The notes: generated by a model from the letters alone, not told the origin. Positions 23,497 to 35,827 are shown, numbered from the stretch's first letter. The stretch: 64,000 nt of DNA from Nymphaea colorata (GCF_008831285.2 NC_045138.2:36385115-36449114); one strand, 5' to 3'. Made by a program: numbers and translations.

Positions 23497-25979
23497 ATGG
23501 GTGCTCTGCTAGCGTCTTCCACATCTCTCTCCCTTCGCGACGTAATCGCAGGAATAGTCCTCTTCCTGGTAACCCGCCTCTTTCTCTCCTACCTCCTCCG
23601 GGCGGTATCCGGCCGCCGGCCATTGCCTCCGGGACCGAAGGGTTGGCCCTTCATAGGTTGCCTGCCATTACTGGGACGCATGCCCCATGTCTCCCTTTTC
23701 GAGCTGGCCAAGGTGTACGGCCCCGTCATGTACCTGAAGCTGGGCACCAGCGCCATGGTCGTGGCCTCCAGCCCCGCTGCCGCCAAGGCTTTCCTCAAGA
23801 CCCTCGACACCACCTTCACCAACAGGCCTCCCAACGCCGGCGCCACCCACATGGCGTACAACGCGGAGGACCTCGTCTTCGCCGACTACGGGCCCAGGTG
23901 GAAGCTGCTGCGCAAGCTGAGCAACCTCCACATGCTCGGCGGCAAGGCCCTCGACGACTGGGCCGCAGTGCGGCGGGCGGAGATGGTGCACATGTTCAGG
24001 ACGGTGCAGGACCACGCCCGCCGGGGGGAGGCGGTGGACGTGCCGGAGCTGCTGTCTTACGGGATCGCGAACATGATGGGGATGGTGATGCTGAGCAAGA
24101 GGGTGTTCGAGAGCGGTGGGAGCGAGTCGAGCGAGTTTAAAGTCATGGTGGTGGAGCTGATGACGTTGGCGGGGCTGTTCAACGTGGGGGATTTCATCCC
24201 CTCCATCGCGTGGATGGACCTGCAGGGTATCGAGGGCGCCATGAAGAGGGTGCACCTTAAGTGGGACGCCCTGATCAGGAGGATGATAGAGGAGCACGAG
24301 GCCACGCGAGAAGAGAGAAAGGGAAAGCCCGACATGCTCGACGCCGTGATGCAGTATCGAACGGACAATGAAGTCAAAGGTACCAACATCTACTTGCTGT
24401 AGTTCAACCTTCAAATCAATAAGTCTTTGACATGTATACTGTGTTTTTTTGTTGAAGGTGGTGGCGACGGTGAGAAGCTCACGATGACCAACATCAAGGC
24501 ATTATTGCTGGTAAATAGCAAGCCAGCCGTGCTCTCCGTCTGCAAAAGATAGGCAATAGCTACATCTTTAAATGCCTGCACTCTCCTGCTACCCCTAGTT
24601 GCAGGTTCGAACATGTTGAAGTATGGAAAGAGAAGATATATCAGCATGTTCGGGTACTGCTTGCTGTGGTTGCAGAAGGTTAAACTGAGTAGTAAAAATG
24701 AGGGAGCACGATAATATAACAATTGTTATCATGAGACGCATTCAATAACGTCAAGCTTTGGTAGTAAAAATCATATTTGTAGCAGACCATTTGGGCCTTG
24801 GTAGAAGAAATCATAGACCACATGAGTAAGGAACAAAAAACGAGACCCACTAAAATTAATTATTAAAGTTTTTTTTTTTTTTGCAATCTTATCTTATATA
24901 TATGGTCTTAAAATTGTGATTTCATGAAAAATATATATTAGGTTATAATCTTACCTTAGTCATTTTCTTTCTTTGATAATGTTTTTTAATAATAAAAGAA
25001 ATGAACTTCTCTTATAGCAACCAAATTTTAACAGTAGAAAGATCAATCCTTTTATGATTTACATAAAATTAGTGTTTATTAAAGGTTTACATTTTGTTAA
25101 GACATTTCTTAACATAAATTTAAGAGATCTGATTTTTGTTCCCTACGGAGGTCGTTTCGTATTTATCAATCTGTCACCTAGATTAGAGATAATGGTGACG
25201 GTGGAACACCACGTAATGGGTGGGTGGGTGGAAGAGTCAGAGCATTTTTTATTTCAATTTAATGTTTCGTAAATAAGGGTGTGAGCAGTCAAACGGCACC
25301 GACATTGTGGTCGAAGTTGTTGAACGTCGGCTTTTTTGAATTGCTGTTGCAGAACCTGTTCGCGGCAGGGACGGACACATCTTCCAGCATAATAGAGTGG
25401 GCGATGGCTGAGTTGCTCTACAGTCCGGCGATCCTCAGGCGAGCTCAGGCGGAAATGGACAGCGTGATCGGCAGGGAGAGGAGACTGGAGGAATCGGACA
25501 TACGCCGGCTCCCCTACTTCCAGGCCATATGCAAGGAGACCTTCAGAAAGCACCCTTCCACCCCTCTGAACCTACCCCGCGTGGCCACCCAGCCCTGTGA
25601 GGTGAACGGCTTCTACATCCCCAAGAACACTAGGCTCATGGTCAACATTTGGGGCATGGGCAGGGACCCCAACGTTTGGGACAAGCCTCTTGAGTTCAAC
25701 CCGGACCGGTTCTTGACCCCGGAACTGAGCAAGATCGAGCCCCGTGGAAACGACTTCGAGCTCATCCCCTTCGGCGCGGGCCGGAGGATCTGTGCCGGCA
25801 CCCGAATGGGAATCGTGATGGTGGAGTACATTCTGGGCTCACTCGTGCATGCCTTTGACTGGAAGATGCCGGACGGCGGGAAGGTCGACATGGCGGAGAC
25901 CTTCGGAATTGCGCTGCAGAAGGCGGTGCCGGTCAAAGCCATGGCGACGCCGAGGTTGGCTCCTCACGTCTACGCGTGA
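23497..25979 (+). CDS. F3'5'H: Flavonoid 3',5'-hydroxylase (CYP75A), copy A
   Basis: Microsomal P450 that hydroxylates the flavonoid B-ring at 3' and 5', leading to delphinidin-type anthocyanins (family role). Exons: 23497-24379, 24458-24510 and 25353-25979, predicting 520 residues, a normal length. The start MGALLASS follows a GA-rich leader. Visible are an N-terminal membrane anchor (about 15-35), the proline hinge PPGP (44-47) and the substrate-region block RPPNAGATH. The I-helix AGTDTS is near 317-322. KETFR (373-377) is the ExxR motif, NPDRF follows, and the heme loop [11 protein letters not shown] has Cys459. In the last substrate-recognition site it reads GIALQ with Ala499. CYP75A enzymes have Ala or Ser here and 3'-hydroxylases (CYP75B) usually Thr (GLTLQ). 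[10 protein letters not shown] also fits CYP75A. Nearly identical to copy C in coding and intron sequence but with unrelated immediate flanks. No break seen. Confidence 0.93.
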
Positions 25980-27065
25980 GATGGGCCAGCCACAGACAGT
26001 TTCCGGCTCGCCAAGGCTGCAGTGCCCATTTGTACTTTTAATCCGTTGCAGGTTGCAACCATGTAGGATTGGTTTGTTGCCTTATAATTAGTTTCTTCTG
26101 CAGCTACTGTTACTATTTTGCTTGCGGTTTCTGATCTTTCTTTCAGCATATACAATAGTTATCTTCTTGTTGCTTATAATATTGTGCATCTGATCTTCTT
26201 AAGAAACAGGATTTCTATGCAGGAACACTATTTCGGGGATGCAGTTTCAAAACCAAGAATCAGAAATGGTTGCATCGTGACTTTGGGAAACAAAATTTTG
26301 TCAACGAATAGTCACATGCGGCCCACACTAGCTTTTTAATTTTTACATTGGCTATTTAATGTTTACTTTCAAACAAATATAGCTGCCTTTTCAGATATAA
26401 ATGTTTATAAATAGGTGCATCTCCAACTGTTCTTTTTTTCTCTGGCTTCGCCACCGACTGCATGCTCGTACAGACTGATTTATGATTTCCCAAAGCCGAC
26501 TCATTGATTCGATTCAGAATCCGGTAGGGGGTGGAAGAATTAGTTGCTGTAGTATAGAATTATAACTAGTGATGGGACGCATCTTTCTCCCACTTCTTTG
26601 CATGATTGTTGACAGTATGAGTGACTGATGCTGCTGGAAATTATTGCTGTTGGAATTTATTGCATGCTGGAGTCTTCATTATGAAGTGGGTAGCTAAAAA
26701 TATATCAGAAGTACGTACGTGGCTTTTTTTGGCACTGGCAAAACGAAATTGATGTGCCCAGCCTGCCGGCCACAAAAAAAGCATCTCGAGCTGGCTCGAT
26801 AGGTTATGGGGCCCGCTTGGGTTGGTTCGACGGAATTTGATTCGTTTGATATGTTTTTATAATATTATTTTTTATAATAATATATATTTTGTTACTATTA
26901 ATTATATTTTTTTATTATTTTTATATTTTAAATATATTTTTTTATTTTTAACCGACGAGACGTGTTTGGGCTCGGGTTGCAGGTATTGGGTCGGACTTGG
27001 GCTAAAGTTTGGCCCCATGCCCATGCTTAATCGTGATTTGTAATTTAAAAGAAAAAACTAAATAG

Positions 27066-27101
<36 letters not shown>

Positions 27102-27600
27102 GAATACTAACAACTTACGTATCAATGTTCATTCAATTTCTGATGCGTATTTAAACACAAGTTTAAAAAACTTAACGGTGAAAAACCTTATCTGCACGCA
27201 ACAGAAATTGCTAACGTTTTTTAAGAGTATTTCACATACAATTTCTTTTTTACTCGTCAAATCCATGAAGATTTACAACTCAACCTTCTAATGGATGCAG
27301 ATTTCTCTAGTCCATTTTGTGCTCATCAAATTTGCTTTCTCCTGAATCTCTGTAATAGGATTCAGTCCAGCTTCAGACTCAGATTTAAGAAATGACATTC
27401 GATTATATTTGGATTCGAATATACAAAAATATCTTGTCAGATTCAAATTGGATTTAGCTTTGAAAAAATATCATTTGTTGAAACACCCTTACATTTTGAA
27501 CATCGGCCAGATTCAGTTCAAAATTGATTCTGAAATCAGATGTAATAGGACTTTTCTTCATTCATATTCAAATCCAAACTTGTAAGATACATCATCAACT
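25980..27600. other. Copy A 3' flank, intergenic
   Basis: AT-rich sequence after the copy A stop, beginning with probable 3' UTR. A patch near 26.63-26.69 kb matches one beside the relic at 22.43-22.47 kb. The immediate post-stop sequence does not match that after copies B and C. No gene seen. Confidence 0.5.
27069..27098. repeat. (TA)n microsatellite
   Basis: Perfect TA run of about 15 units. Confidence 0.97.
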
Positions 27601-27605
27601 TTAAA

Positions 27606-27967
27606 GAATTGCTTCATCTACCTGGCACGTGCTTCAGCCCCCTCTTCTTAACGAACATGGTTAAGACCGGGGGTTGAGACCAGACATCTTTCTTTTGTCA
27701 TATTCATGTTTTTTTTTTTTTCAACTTTTGATTCTTGTCGAACATGTTTAAGACCGGCCGTTGGAACAGACATCTTTCTTTGTCTTTTTTCATGTTTTTT
27801 TGAAACTTTTGGAAGAGAATCATAAGTCCTTTTTCAAAATCTTTCCTGTGTTATATCTGTGGTATGTTTAAATGTTATCAAGAATTTAAAAATTTGTCAT
27901 TAAAAAACACATTAAATTAACATCCGTCGGCCCTGATCTGTATATGATGCGGCAATAGTTTATAGTG
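27606..27967 (+). repeat. Arm of an inverted repeat (partner 39512-39874)
   Basis: The reverse complement of 39512-39874 follows this segment along its whole length. Landmarks in order are GCTTCATCTACCTG-like, TTAAGACCGG, CAGACATCTTTCTTT, GAGAATCA(T/C)AAGTCC, GTTTAAATGTTATC and ACATCCGTCGGCCC. It lies 3' of copy A and the partner lies 3' of copy C, so A and C sit in arms of a large inverted duplication. Confidence 0.8.
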
Positions 27968-28002
27968 CATTGACGATCATTTCTGCTACATTTAGTGACT
28001 AA

Positions 28003-28058
28003 TTCTTAACCATCCCACACGCAACACCATTTATTCTCTCTCTCTCTCTCTCTCTCTC

Positions 28059-28114
<56 letters not shown>

Positions 28115-28300
28115 CAATCATATTTGTGCTTCACGAGCTACCGTTGATGTCCTTGCTGTGGACATTAGTATCGTGACAGGTATAATTCATTTAGTCATTC
28201 CTTTGAACACTGAAATACCTCCTAATTGAGCTATTGATACTGCAGCAACACCACGGGAGCACGGAAAAGAACGACAGCTTTGTTTGTTCCATCGTTTGCG
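28003..28300 (+). repeat. Direct repeat unit 1 (partner 29568-29905)
   Basis: Similar in order and orientation to 29568-29905. It has an ACCA-rich lead, a compound (CT)n(TA)n microsatellite, then a unique part including GAGCTACCGTTGATGTCCTT and a GTGACAGGTATAAT patch. No coding content. Confidence 0.75.
28035..28111. repeat. Compound (CT)n(TA)n microsatellite
   Basis: CT run (28035-28060) followed by a TA run (28062-28111); sits inside a duplicated unit. Confidence 0.95.
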
Positions 28301-28387
28301 TCTTACTAGCTAAAGAAGAATAATATTGCTGTGTAACCTGCAATAATAACAATAATTAAAAAGCCACTTAAGCAAAGATAACCCCAA

Positions 28388-28585
28388 CATGAGTATCAGA
28401 AATCGACATTGTTGTTAGGTTTCTATGAACCCGAACAGATTCAAAGCAACATGGTTCTGTGCCGATGTTACCATTTGTAGTCACATAAGATCATCAACTG
28501 TTAAGAATTGCTTCATCTCCGAGCAAATCCTTCCCAACTTTTCGTATCACTATTTGCAACGTAAATTTATGACTGTAATGTCTGA
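28388..28585 (+). repeat. Direct repeat with 38222-38284 plus 38742-38878
   Basis: The first part (AGAAATCGACATTGTTG through ACCCGAACAGATTC) matches 38222-38284. The remainder (ATGGTTCTGTGCCGATGTTACCA through CAACGTAAATTTA) matches 38742-38878. The partner is interrupted by about 460 bases. Non-coding. Confidence 0.75.
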
Positions 28586-29433
28586 CATCACTGGAAATTC
28601 GGATATAATATGCACCGCCTGGTACTCAAAGAATTATTGCATAGGAGTGTAATGACTAGAATACCTCCTCTTGACAGCCCTGCTGGAAGGTGGGCCGCGG
28701 CTTCATCTGCCTTTTTCTTATCGAACATGTCTGAGAGTGGGGATTGGACCAGACAGCTTTCTTTTGGTTTATTTTCTTGAACTTTCGATTTTTCTGAAAC
28801 GCGCTCTGAAAATGTGAAGCTAACCCGTGGTGCGTTGGATAGCAGGCTATTTGCCTTTGATAAGCTTCAACAGTTTGTAACTAGTATGGAGAACAGATGT
28901 GTGCTGTGATAGAGAATAAGAGAGAAACTGCTGATCATCTGTTGTTGGAATTTGAACAAGTAAATCCAGCGTGGAAGTCAGAGGCACATAGGCTTAATGT
29001 GACGTTAAACTCAAAAAGAAATCTATGAGAGGAACGATGGAATGGTGGTGGTGTTGCAGATTTCCATCACTCGGGATAAAGAAGTGTTGGGGAATGCCAT
29101 TCCCAGCTGTTGTATGGCCAGGGAATTCAAAAAGTAGCTTGAGTGGGACAGTCGAACAAAAGTGATCAGCTTATGTCTGGTGTTAAGAGTTAGAAGGTTT
29201 GGAAAATGGGATGGTGACGACTTTGTTAGTTTTATGTTGAACAGGAGACTTTGGGGCCATCTGCTTTGTGGGTGGAATGAAGGAGCCTGTGGTATACAAC
29301 AGAATAATCTTACCTGACTGTAATCCAAGCAAGGGATGTGATTGAATTTTTAAATCAGTATAGGGCTACTAATATTGACGTAGGGTGATAATTTTGTTAT
29401 GTCTGATTCCACTAGCCTGAACTGTAGGCCATC

Positions 29434-29574
29434 GTGGAATGTTCGTCTTGTTCATTTGTTTGATGTCTCTCTCATTTCTAGTGGAATGTTCGTCTTGTTC
29501 ATTTGTTTGATGTCTCTCTCATTTCTAGTGGAATGTTCGTCTTGTTCATTTCTTTGATGTCTCTCTCATTTCTA
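29434..29574 (+). repeat. 47-bp minisatellite, three tandem copies
   Basis: Three adjacent 47-base units start at 29434, 29481 and 29528, each beginning GTGGAATGTTCGTC. The third differs by one base (G to C). The near identity implies recent amplification. Confidence 0.95.
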
Positions 29575-29606
29575 ATTTTTAACCATACCACACACAACAC
29601 CATTGA

Positions 29607-29684
<78 letters not shown>

Positions 29685-29905
29685 GTTACTAACCAATAAT
29701 TTCTACTATGGTTGCCATTCACGAACTACCATTGATGTCCTTCCTCAATATGGACATCGGTGGCGCTACTATCGTATCGTGACAGGAATAATGTTTTGTT
29801 TACTCGTGCCTTTGAAGACTAAAATACTTCCTAATCTATCTACTGATACTACAGTAACATCATGGGTACATGGAAAAGAAAGACGTTTTTGTTTCTTCCA
29901 TATTT
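29568..29905 (+). repeat. Direct repeat unit 2 (partner 28003-28300)
   Basis: Second copy of the unit at 28.0-28.3 kb, with its own (CT)n(TA)n tract at 29610-29679. It lies just before the sequence that continues into the 3' flank of copy B. Confidence 0.75.
29610..29679. repeat. Compound (CT)n(TA)n microsatellite
   Basis: CT run to 29652, then TA run from 29654 to 29679. Confidence 0.95.
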
Positions 29906-29984
29906 ACATTTACTCTTGTATGTGGCCCAACTTTTTTGTTAGAGATAGCATCTGAGGAGCTGTTCATGCAATACATTTTATATT

Positions 29985-30185
29985 TATGGTTTATAGTTGT
30001 GACTTGGTAAGTTTCAGTACTTTGGTTTCTTCAAAAAGTAGGTCTGGTGGAAGCGATGGATACTGTTAGAGAAAAGTGAAAAACAACAGCTCCTGGGACA
30101 CTGTTGCAAAAACTTACCACCTTAGTAGGAAAACGAGTTGCATGCGCCGTTGTGCACGCAACTTACATAGGCCTTAAAGGAGGGG
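29985..30185 (+). repeat. Inverted repeat with 39235-39435
   Basis: The reverse complement of 39235-39435 matches here, including TTATAGTTGTGACTTGG, CAAAAAGTAGGTCTGGTGGA and ACGAGTTGCATGCGC. In the partner this segment directly abuts the equivalent of 27.6-27.97 kb. About 2 kb (28.0-29.98 kb) is therefore extra on this side. Confidence 0.75.
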
Positions 30186-30367
30186 GTCGTGGTATTTTGG
30201 TGATTTTTAAAAAAAATGTCTTATATAGTCTTTTTAATTTTTTTAAAATTTTTGCCTTCATCTTTGAACAAAAGGTGACTAAGGACCATCATTTTGGCCC
30301 TTTTCTCCTTTCTTTTCCCCCAAAATCTGGTCTCTCCATCTTCCCGATCGGAAGAATACGTCGTTGA

Positions 30368-30391
30368 ATATATATATATATATATATATAT
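30368..30391. repeat. (TA)n microsatellite
   Basis: TA run of about 12 units, 3' of copy B. Confidence 0.95.
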
Positions 30392-30596
30392 GAACACCAA
30401 TATCTTTTCAGAAATTCAAAGGAAAACGGATCTCCATTTTCCACACTAGGTTATTTTGATATTTCGTTGGATTAGGATATTTCTGTGTTCGGCCTCACAT
30501 GATCCTCCCCCACAGTAGAGTTTGGAAATGTCTACTGCTTGTCATGGACGCCATTGTTTATCTACTCGTACTCATGGAACGACTAAACCCACACAG

Positions 30597-33087
30597 TCAA
30601 GCATAGGCTTGAGGAGCCAGCCTCGGCGTCGCCACGGCTTTGACCGGCACCGCCTTCTGCAGCGCAAGTCCGAAGGTCTCCGCCATGTCGACCCTCTCGC
30701 CGTCCGGCATCTTCCACTCAAAGGCATGCACGAGTGATCCCAGAATGTACTCGACCATCAGGATTCCCATTCGGGTGCCGGCACAGATCCTCCGGCCCGC
30801 ACCGAAGGGGATGAGCTCGAAGTCGTTTCCACGGGGCTCGATCTTGCTCAGCTCCGGGGTCAAGAACCGGTCCGGGTAGAACTCAAGAGGCTTGTCCCAA
30901 ACGTTTGGGTCCCTGCCCATGCCCCAAATGTTGACCATGAGCCTAGTGTTCTTGGGGATGTAAAAGCCGTCGACCTCACAGGGCTGGGTGGCCACGCGAG
31001 GTAGGTTCAGAGGGGTGGAAGGGTGCTTTCTGAAGGTCTCCTTGCATATGGCTTGGAAGTAGGGGAGCCGGCGTATGTCCGATTCCTCCAGTCTCCTCTC
31101 CCTGCCGATCACGCTATCCATTTCCGCCTGAGCTCGCCTGAGGATCGCCGGATTATAGAGCAACTCAGCCATCGCCCACTCTATTATGCTGGAAGATGTG
31201 TCCGTCCCTGCCGCGAACAGGTTCTGCAACAGCAATTCAAAAAAGCCGACGTTCAACAACTTCGACCACAATGTCGGTGTCGTTTGACTGCTCACACCCT
31301 TATTTACGAAACATTAAATTGAAATAAAAAATGCTCTGACTCTTCCACCCACCCACCCATTACGTGGTGTTCCACCGTCACCATTATCTTAAATCTAGGT
31401 GATAGATTGATAAATACGAAACCACCTCCGTAGGGACAAAAATCAGATCTCTTAAATTTATGTTAAAAAATGTCTTAACAAAATGTAAACCTTTAATAAA
31501 CACTAATTTTATGTAAATCATGTTTTAGTTAAAGGGATTGATCTTTCTACTGTTAAAATTTGGTTGCTATAAGAGAAGTTCATTTCTTTTATTATTAAAA
31601 AACATTATCAAAGAAAGAAAATGACTAAGGTAAGATTATAACCTAATATATATTTTTCATGAAATCACAATTTTAAGACCATATATATAAGATAAGATTG
31701 CAAAAAAAAAAAAACTTTAATAATTAATTTTAGTGGGTCTCGTTTTTTGTTCCTTACTCATGTGGTCTATGATTTCTTCTACCAAGGCCCAAATGGTCTG
31801 CTACAAATATGATTTTTACTACCAAAGCTTGACGTTATTGAATGCGTCTCATGATAACAATTGTTATATTATCGTGCTCCCTCATTTTTACTACTCAGTT
31901 TAACCTTCTGCAACCACAGCAAGCAGTACCCGAACATGCTGATATATCTTCTCTTTCCATACTTCAACATGTTCGAACCTGCAACTAGGGGGTAGCAGGA
32001 GAGTGCAGGCATTTAAAGATGTAGCTATTGCCTATCTTTTGCAGACGGAGAGCACGGCTGGCTTGCTATTTACCAGCAATAATGCCTTGATGTTGGTCAT
32101 CGTGAGCTTCTCACCGTCGCCACCACCTTCAACAAAAAAACACAGTATACATGTCAAAGACTTATTGATTTGAAGGTTGAACTACAGCAAGTAGATGTTG
32201 GTACCTTTGACTTCATTGTCCGTTCGATACTGCATCACGGCGTCGAGCATGTCGGGCTTTCCCTTTCTCTCTTCTCGCGTGGCCTCGTGCTCCTCTATCA
32301 TCCTCCTGATCAGGGCGTCCCACTTAAGGTGCACCCTCTTCATGGCGCCCTCGATACCCTGCAGGTCCATCCACGCGATGGAGGGGATGAAATCCCCCAC
32401 GTTGAACAGCCCCGCCAACGTCATCAGCTCCACCACCATGACTTTAAACTCGCTCGACTCGCTCCCACCGCTCTCGAACACCCTCTTGCTCAGCATCACC
32501 ATCCCCATCATGTTCGCGATCCCGTAAGACAGCATTTCCGGCACGTCCACCGCCTCCCCCCGGCGGGCGTGGTCCTGCACCGTCCTGAACATGTGCACCA
32601 TCTCCGCCCGCCGCACTGCCGCCCAGTCGTCGAGTGCCTTGCCGCCGAGCATGTGGAGGTTGCTCAGCTTTCGCAGCAGCTTCCACCTGGGGCCGTAGTC
32701 GGCGAAGACGAGGTCCTCCGCGTTGTACGCCATGTGGGTGGCGCCGGCGTTGGGAGGTCTGTCGGTGAAGGTGGTGTCGAGGGTCTTGAGGAAAGCCTTG
32801 GCGGCAGCGGGGCTGGAGGCCACCACCATGGCGCTGGTGCCCAGCTTCAGGTACATGACTGGGCCGTACACCTTGGCCAGCTCGAAAAGGGAGACATGGG
32901 GCATGCGTCCCAGTAATGGCAGGCAACCTATGAAGGGCCAACCCTTCGGTCCAGGAGGCAATGGCCGGCGGCCGGATACCGCCCGGAGGAGGTAGGAGAG
33001 AAAGAGGCGGGTTACCAGGAAGAGGACTATTCCTGCGATTACGTCGCGAAGGGAGAGAGGTGTGGAAGACGCTAGCGGAGCACCCAT
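30597..33087 (-). CDS. F3'5'H: Flavonoid 3',5'-hydroxylase (CYP75A), copy B
   Basis: Same enzyme family and three-exon structure as copies A and C. Exons on the minus strand: 33087-32205, 32126-32074 and 31223-30597, predicting 520 residues. It is the most distinct of the three at protein level. It starts [12 protein letters not shown] and has Asp for Asn before RPPN, Met in [22 protein letters not shown] and GILMVEY. Its C-terminal block is [13 protein letters not shown]. The last substrate-recognition site reads GLALQ with the Ala typical of CYP75A. All catalytic motifs ([22 protein letters not shown]) are intact. The introns match those of copies A and C closely, with small indels. Its proximal promoter lacks the CACGTG found at the matching place before copy C. 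The gene looks functional; the substitutions could alter substrate use, but that is inference. Confidence 0.92.
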
Positions 33088-33157
33088 CTCTCTGTCGCTC
33101 TCCTCTGTGGGGCTTTGAATTAACGAGAGTGGGATGTCAAGTGGACTGAAATGTTAA

Positions 33158-33270
33158 TGTATATAAACAACATGAAGAATTGGACGGCTGAGATGAGCAT
33201 TCTGCAGAGATTTGCCGGTGAGCAACTGAGGGGATTGGGTCCGACGACTCCGACCTAACCCCCTGCTTCT
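33158..33270 (-). promoter_or_regulatory. Proximal promoter of copy B
   Basis: A TTTATATAC TATA element lies about 75 bases before the ATG. Further upstream is a block homologous to the copy C promoter, including the GGGGTTAGGTCGGA patch and a GAGATTTGCCGGTGAGC patch on the plus strand. Where copy C has CACGTG, copy B has CAACTG (33223-33228). Confidence 0.55.
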
Positions 33271-34020
33271 TGCTTGTAGCTGGTGACGACAGTCGTCACC
33301 TTCACGGCGCTCATAATTTAAACAGTAGCATTGAAAAGGTGGCTACCCAGAGTTGTTTATCTCATTCTTTTGACCCTTTTACTTGAACAGTACCCTGTAC
33401 GATCGGGCTCGCGCTGGATAAGTTTTTTTTAAAAAATTTGTTATGTTTTTTTATATGTTTTTATATAAATATATTCAACATATATATTTAAAAAAAAAAC
33501 ACACACAAACCATACCGGCTCGATCTGATGCCCATTTCTATTCATCCCTCGTAATAGATGCCGTTGTCTCAACTTTTCATTTTTACGGCACTTCAACTTT
33601 GTGGTGGATCGTCGATAGCCCCTCGTTTGTAGCAGAGAGACTTTCCCCTCAAAACATTAAAACAATACTGGTCATCTGCAACTTTCACTTAATTCCATTG
33701 AACCAACTCCCTATTAATACTTGTCATCTACAAACCTTTACTTAATTCCATTTGGACCAACCCCCTTCTACATTATCATCATCTTTCCTCTCCAAAATAC
33801 TCCAACTCCCTTTTTTCTTTATCACTTATCTATTGCCTTTGGTGCACACTTACTTTTGTATTATAATAGAATATATATAATATTATATATATATAATTTT
33901 AAGAAACTAGTGTGAACAGTTACTTGTAATGACCCACATATGACAAAGAAACTTTGAGAAACTGATGTGAACAGTTGCCTATACTGACTCACTTTTGACT
34001 CCACCATATTTTTTAGAGAA

Positions 34021-34275
34021 GATACTTAGTATTGGGAAGATGTTACTATTCTATGAATTTTTCTTAAAAATATATTTTATCCTCAATTAGGTGGCCAAGT
34101 GAGGTTCAAAAAACCCAAGTATGGCCAAGACCCAACTCGATGGCCTTGTTTCTGGCAACCTTTCCGTCCTCCTTTTTATGGCCATAACATTTCAATTCAA
34201 GTGGAATCTTGTCAAAATTTAGTACACAACTGTGAAATGAAGCACACAAAATCTCAGCAGAGAAAAGCTTTTAAA
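34021..34275. repeat. Dispersed ~250-bp repeat, copy 1 of 4
   Basis: Contains GATGTTACTATTC, TATCCTCAATT, GGTGGCCAAGT, CCTCCTTTTTATGGCCATAAC and ACAACTGTGAAATGAA in fixed order, ending near GAAAAGCTTTT. Further copies lie at 35945-36190, 49440-49680 and 50425-50670. Confidence 0.7.
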
Positions 34276-35562
34276 AAATAATTGTAATTTAATGTTACAA
34301 TTTGGTTATGTTTTAATTTTTTTGTTATGTTTTTTATATATTTATATAAATATTTTTAACATATATATATTTTTAAAAATTTTAAAACATAAACCAAAAT
34401 GATTTGACCTGATGCCCATCCCTACTCATCCCCCAAAATACACATCTTTGTCTCAAGTTATCACTTTCACGGCGCTTCAACTTGCAAAGTTGGTGGCCCC
34501 TCATTTATGACATAAAGAATTTGCCCTCGACCCTAGTCATCTACCAACCATTACTTAATCCCCCAACCCCCTTCTAGATTCTTTCATCTTGAAAATACTC
34601 CATCCCTCTCTTTTCTCCGGTGCTTATCAATTGCCTTTGGTGCACAATCACCTCCAGATTATAATCAAATATATATAATATTAAATATAAATTATCAAAC
34701 TTAAATGGAACTCACTCGAGCCAGTCCAACAACTTATCATGTTGTTGAAAGGTTTAATTGAGCACTGTAACGGATGTCATTGAACCAAATGTTTAGTGTC
34801 TGAAAAAAAGAAAAGGAGAAGGATAAAATATCCCAACTTTTTTGTTTTTGTGTTTTCTGCCACAACTGTTCAACCTTTTGTATTGACAGTGTGGTTGTGG
34901 GAATATTTTTTCTGGAAGAGAAGAGAAGAAAAACAAGAGCAAATAGCTGTCTTCCAAAGCTTTTGTTTCCATTGACAGCCACCTAAACCACATGAATAAA
35001 CAATCATGTACGTATATAAGGGAAGTGAGGACGGTAAAATCATAATTTTAAGAAGAGCCATGACCCACTCATACTTTGAAGATTTAAAGTTTACATGTGT
35101 AAATTTTTCAAAAAAAAATATGTCGGCCATTGTAGGAATTTTCGTACACCCTCTCATATTTTCAAAATTTAAAATTTCTCATGCGTAAGAAATTCTGAAA
35201 AAATATATTTGCCCCTTTCGACAGTTGGTCCCTCGAGAAATTTTAAACTACGTTGGTCGAGCTTGACTGTTGCCTACAGTTCAATTCTTCAAGTTGGTGC
35301 AATTTCTATGTATTACAAACAATGACAATACACAAAACATCCCTGGAATTAAAGGGTATACAATAAAACCACACACACAGGTCCTTAGGTGAAACCCTTC
35401 AAATGTATCGTACGCTTTGATCTCCCATCATGCAGGTGTTTGTTATTTTTATAATTAAAAAAATTGTTACAATATTAAAAAATAAAATAAATGAAAACAA
35501 CACAAAAACTACTACCAGCCATCGATCACATGGAAACACCACTGCAAATTCAGCTGATTAGT

Positions 35563-35827
35563 TAAATCGGGCCGGACAGCCAAGCCTGGTTAGGTTAGAT
35601 TAAAATTTTATATATTTAATATAAAATAATATATTAAATATAATAAAATATTATCATTATATATAAAAAAACTATAAAATATATATTAAAAATATTAACG
35701 AACTGAACCAGGCTTATCGAGCCCACCCGGCCGGCCTGAATAAGTTGACTCGTGCCTTACCCGAATCGAGCCAAATATAGGATACCCGCCAGCGGGCCCG
35801 TTCGGCGCAGTACCCAAACTTTTCATG
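35563..35827. mobile_element. ~265-bp insertion present in block B, absent from block C
   Basis: The flanks GCAAATTCAGCTGATTAGT and GAGTCAAAGCACCTGCAGTGGG are joined without this segment in block C (about 50165-50200). The insert has a GC-rich start (ATCGGGCCGGACAG), an AT-rich middle and a GC-rich end. It also contains inverted patches AAGCCTGGTT (about 35582) and AACCAGGCTT (about 35705). No ORF. A small non-autonomous element is inferred; the class is unknown. Confidence 0.55.

Noticed and set aside
23668-24414. Long open frames antisense to exon 1 of CYP75A (also at 32170-32916 and 42355-43101)
   Set aside because: They recur in all three copies only because the sense gene is conserved and GC-rich at third positions. 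The translation is His/Pro/Gly-rich with no domain.
24511-24625. tRNA- or SINE-like boxes in CYP75A intron 2 (GGTTCGAA near 24603)
   Set aside because: A B-box-like string is present, but no proper A box at the right distance, no cloverleaf and no poly-A tail were found.
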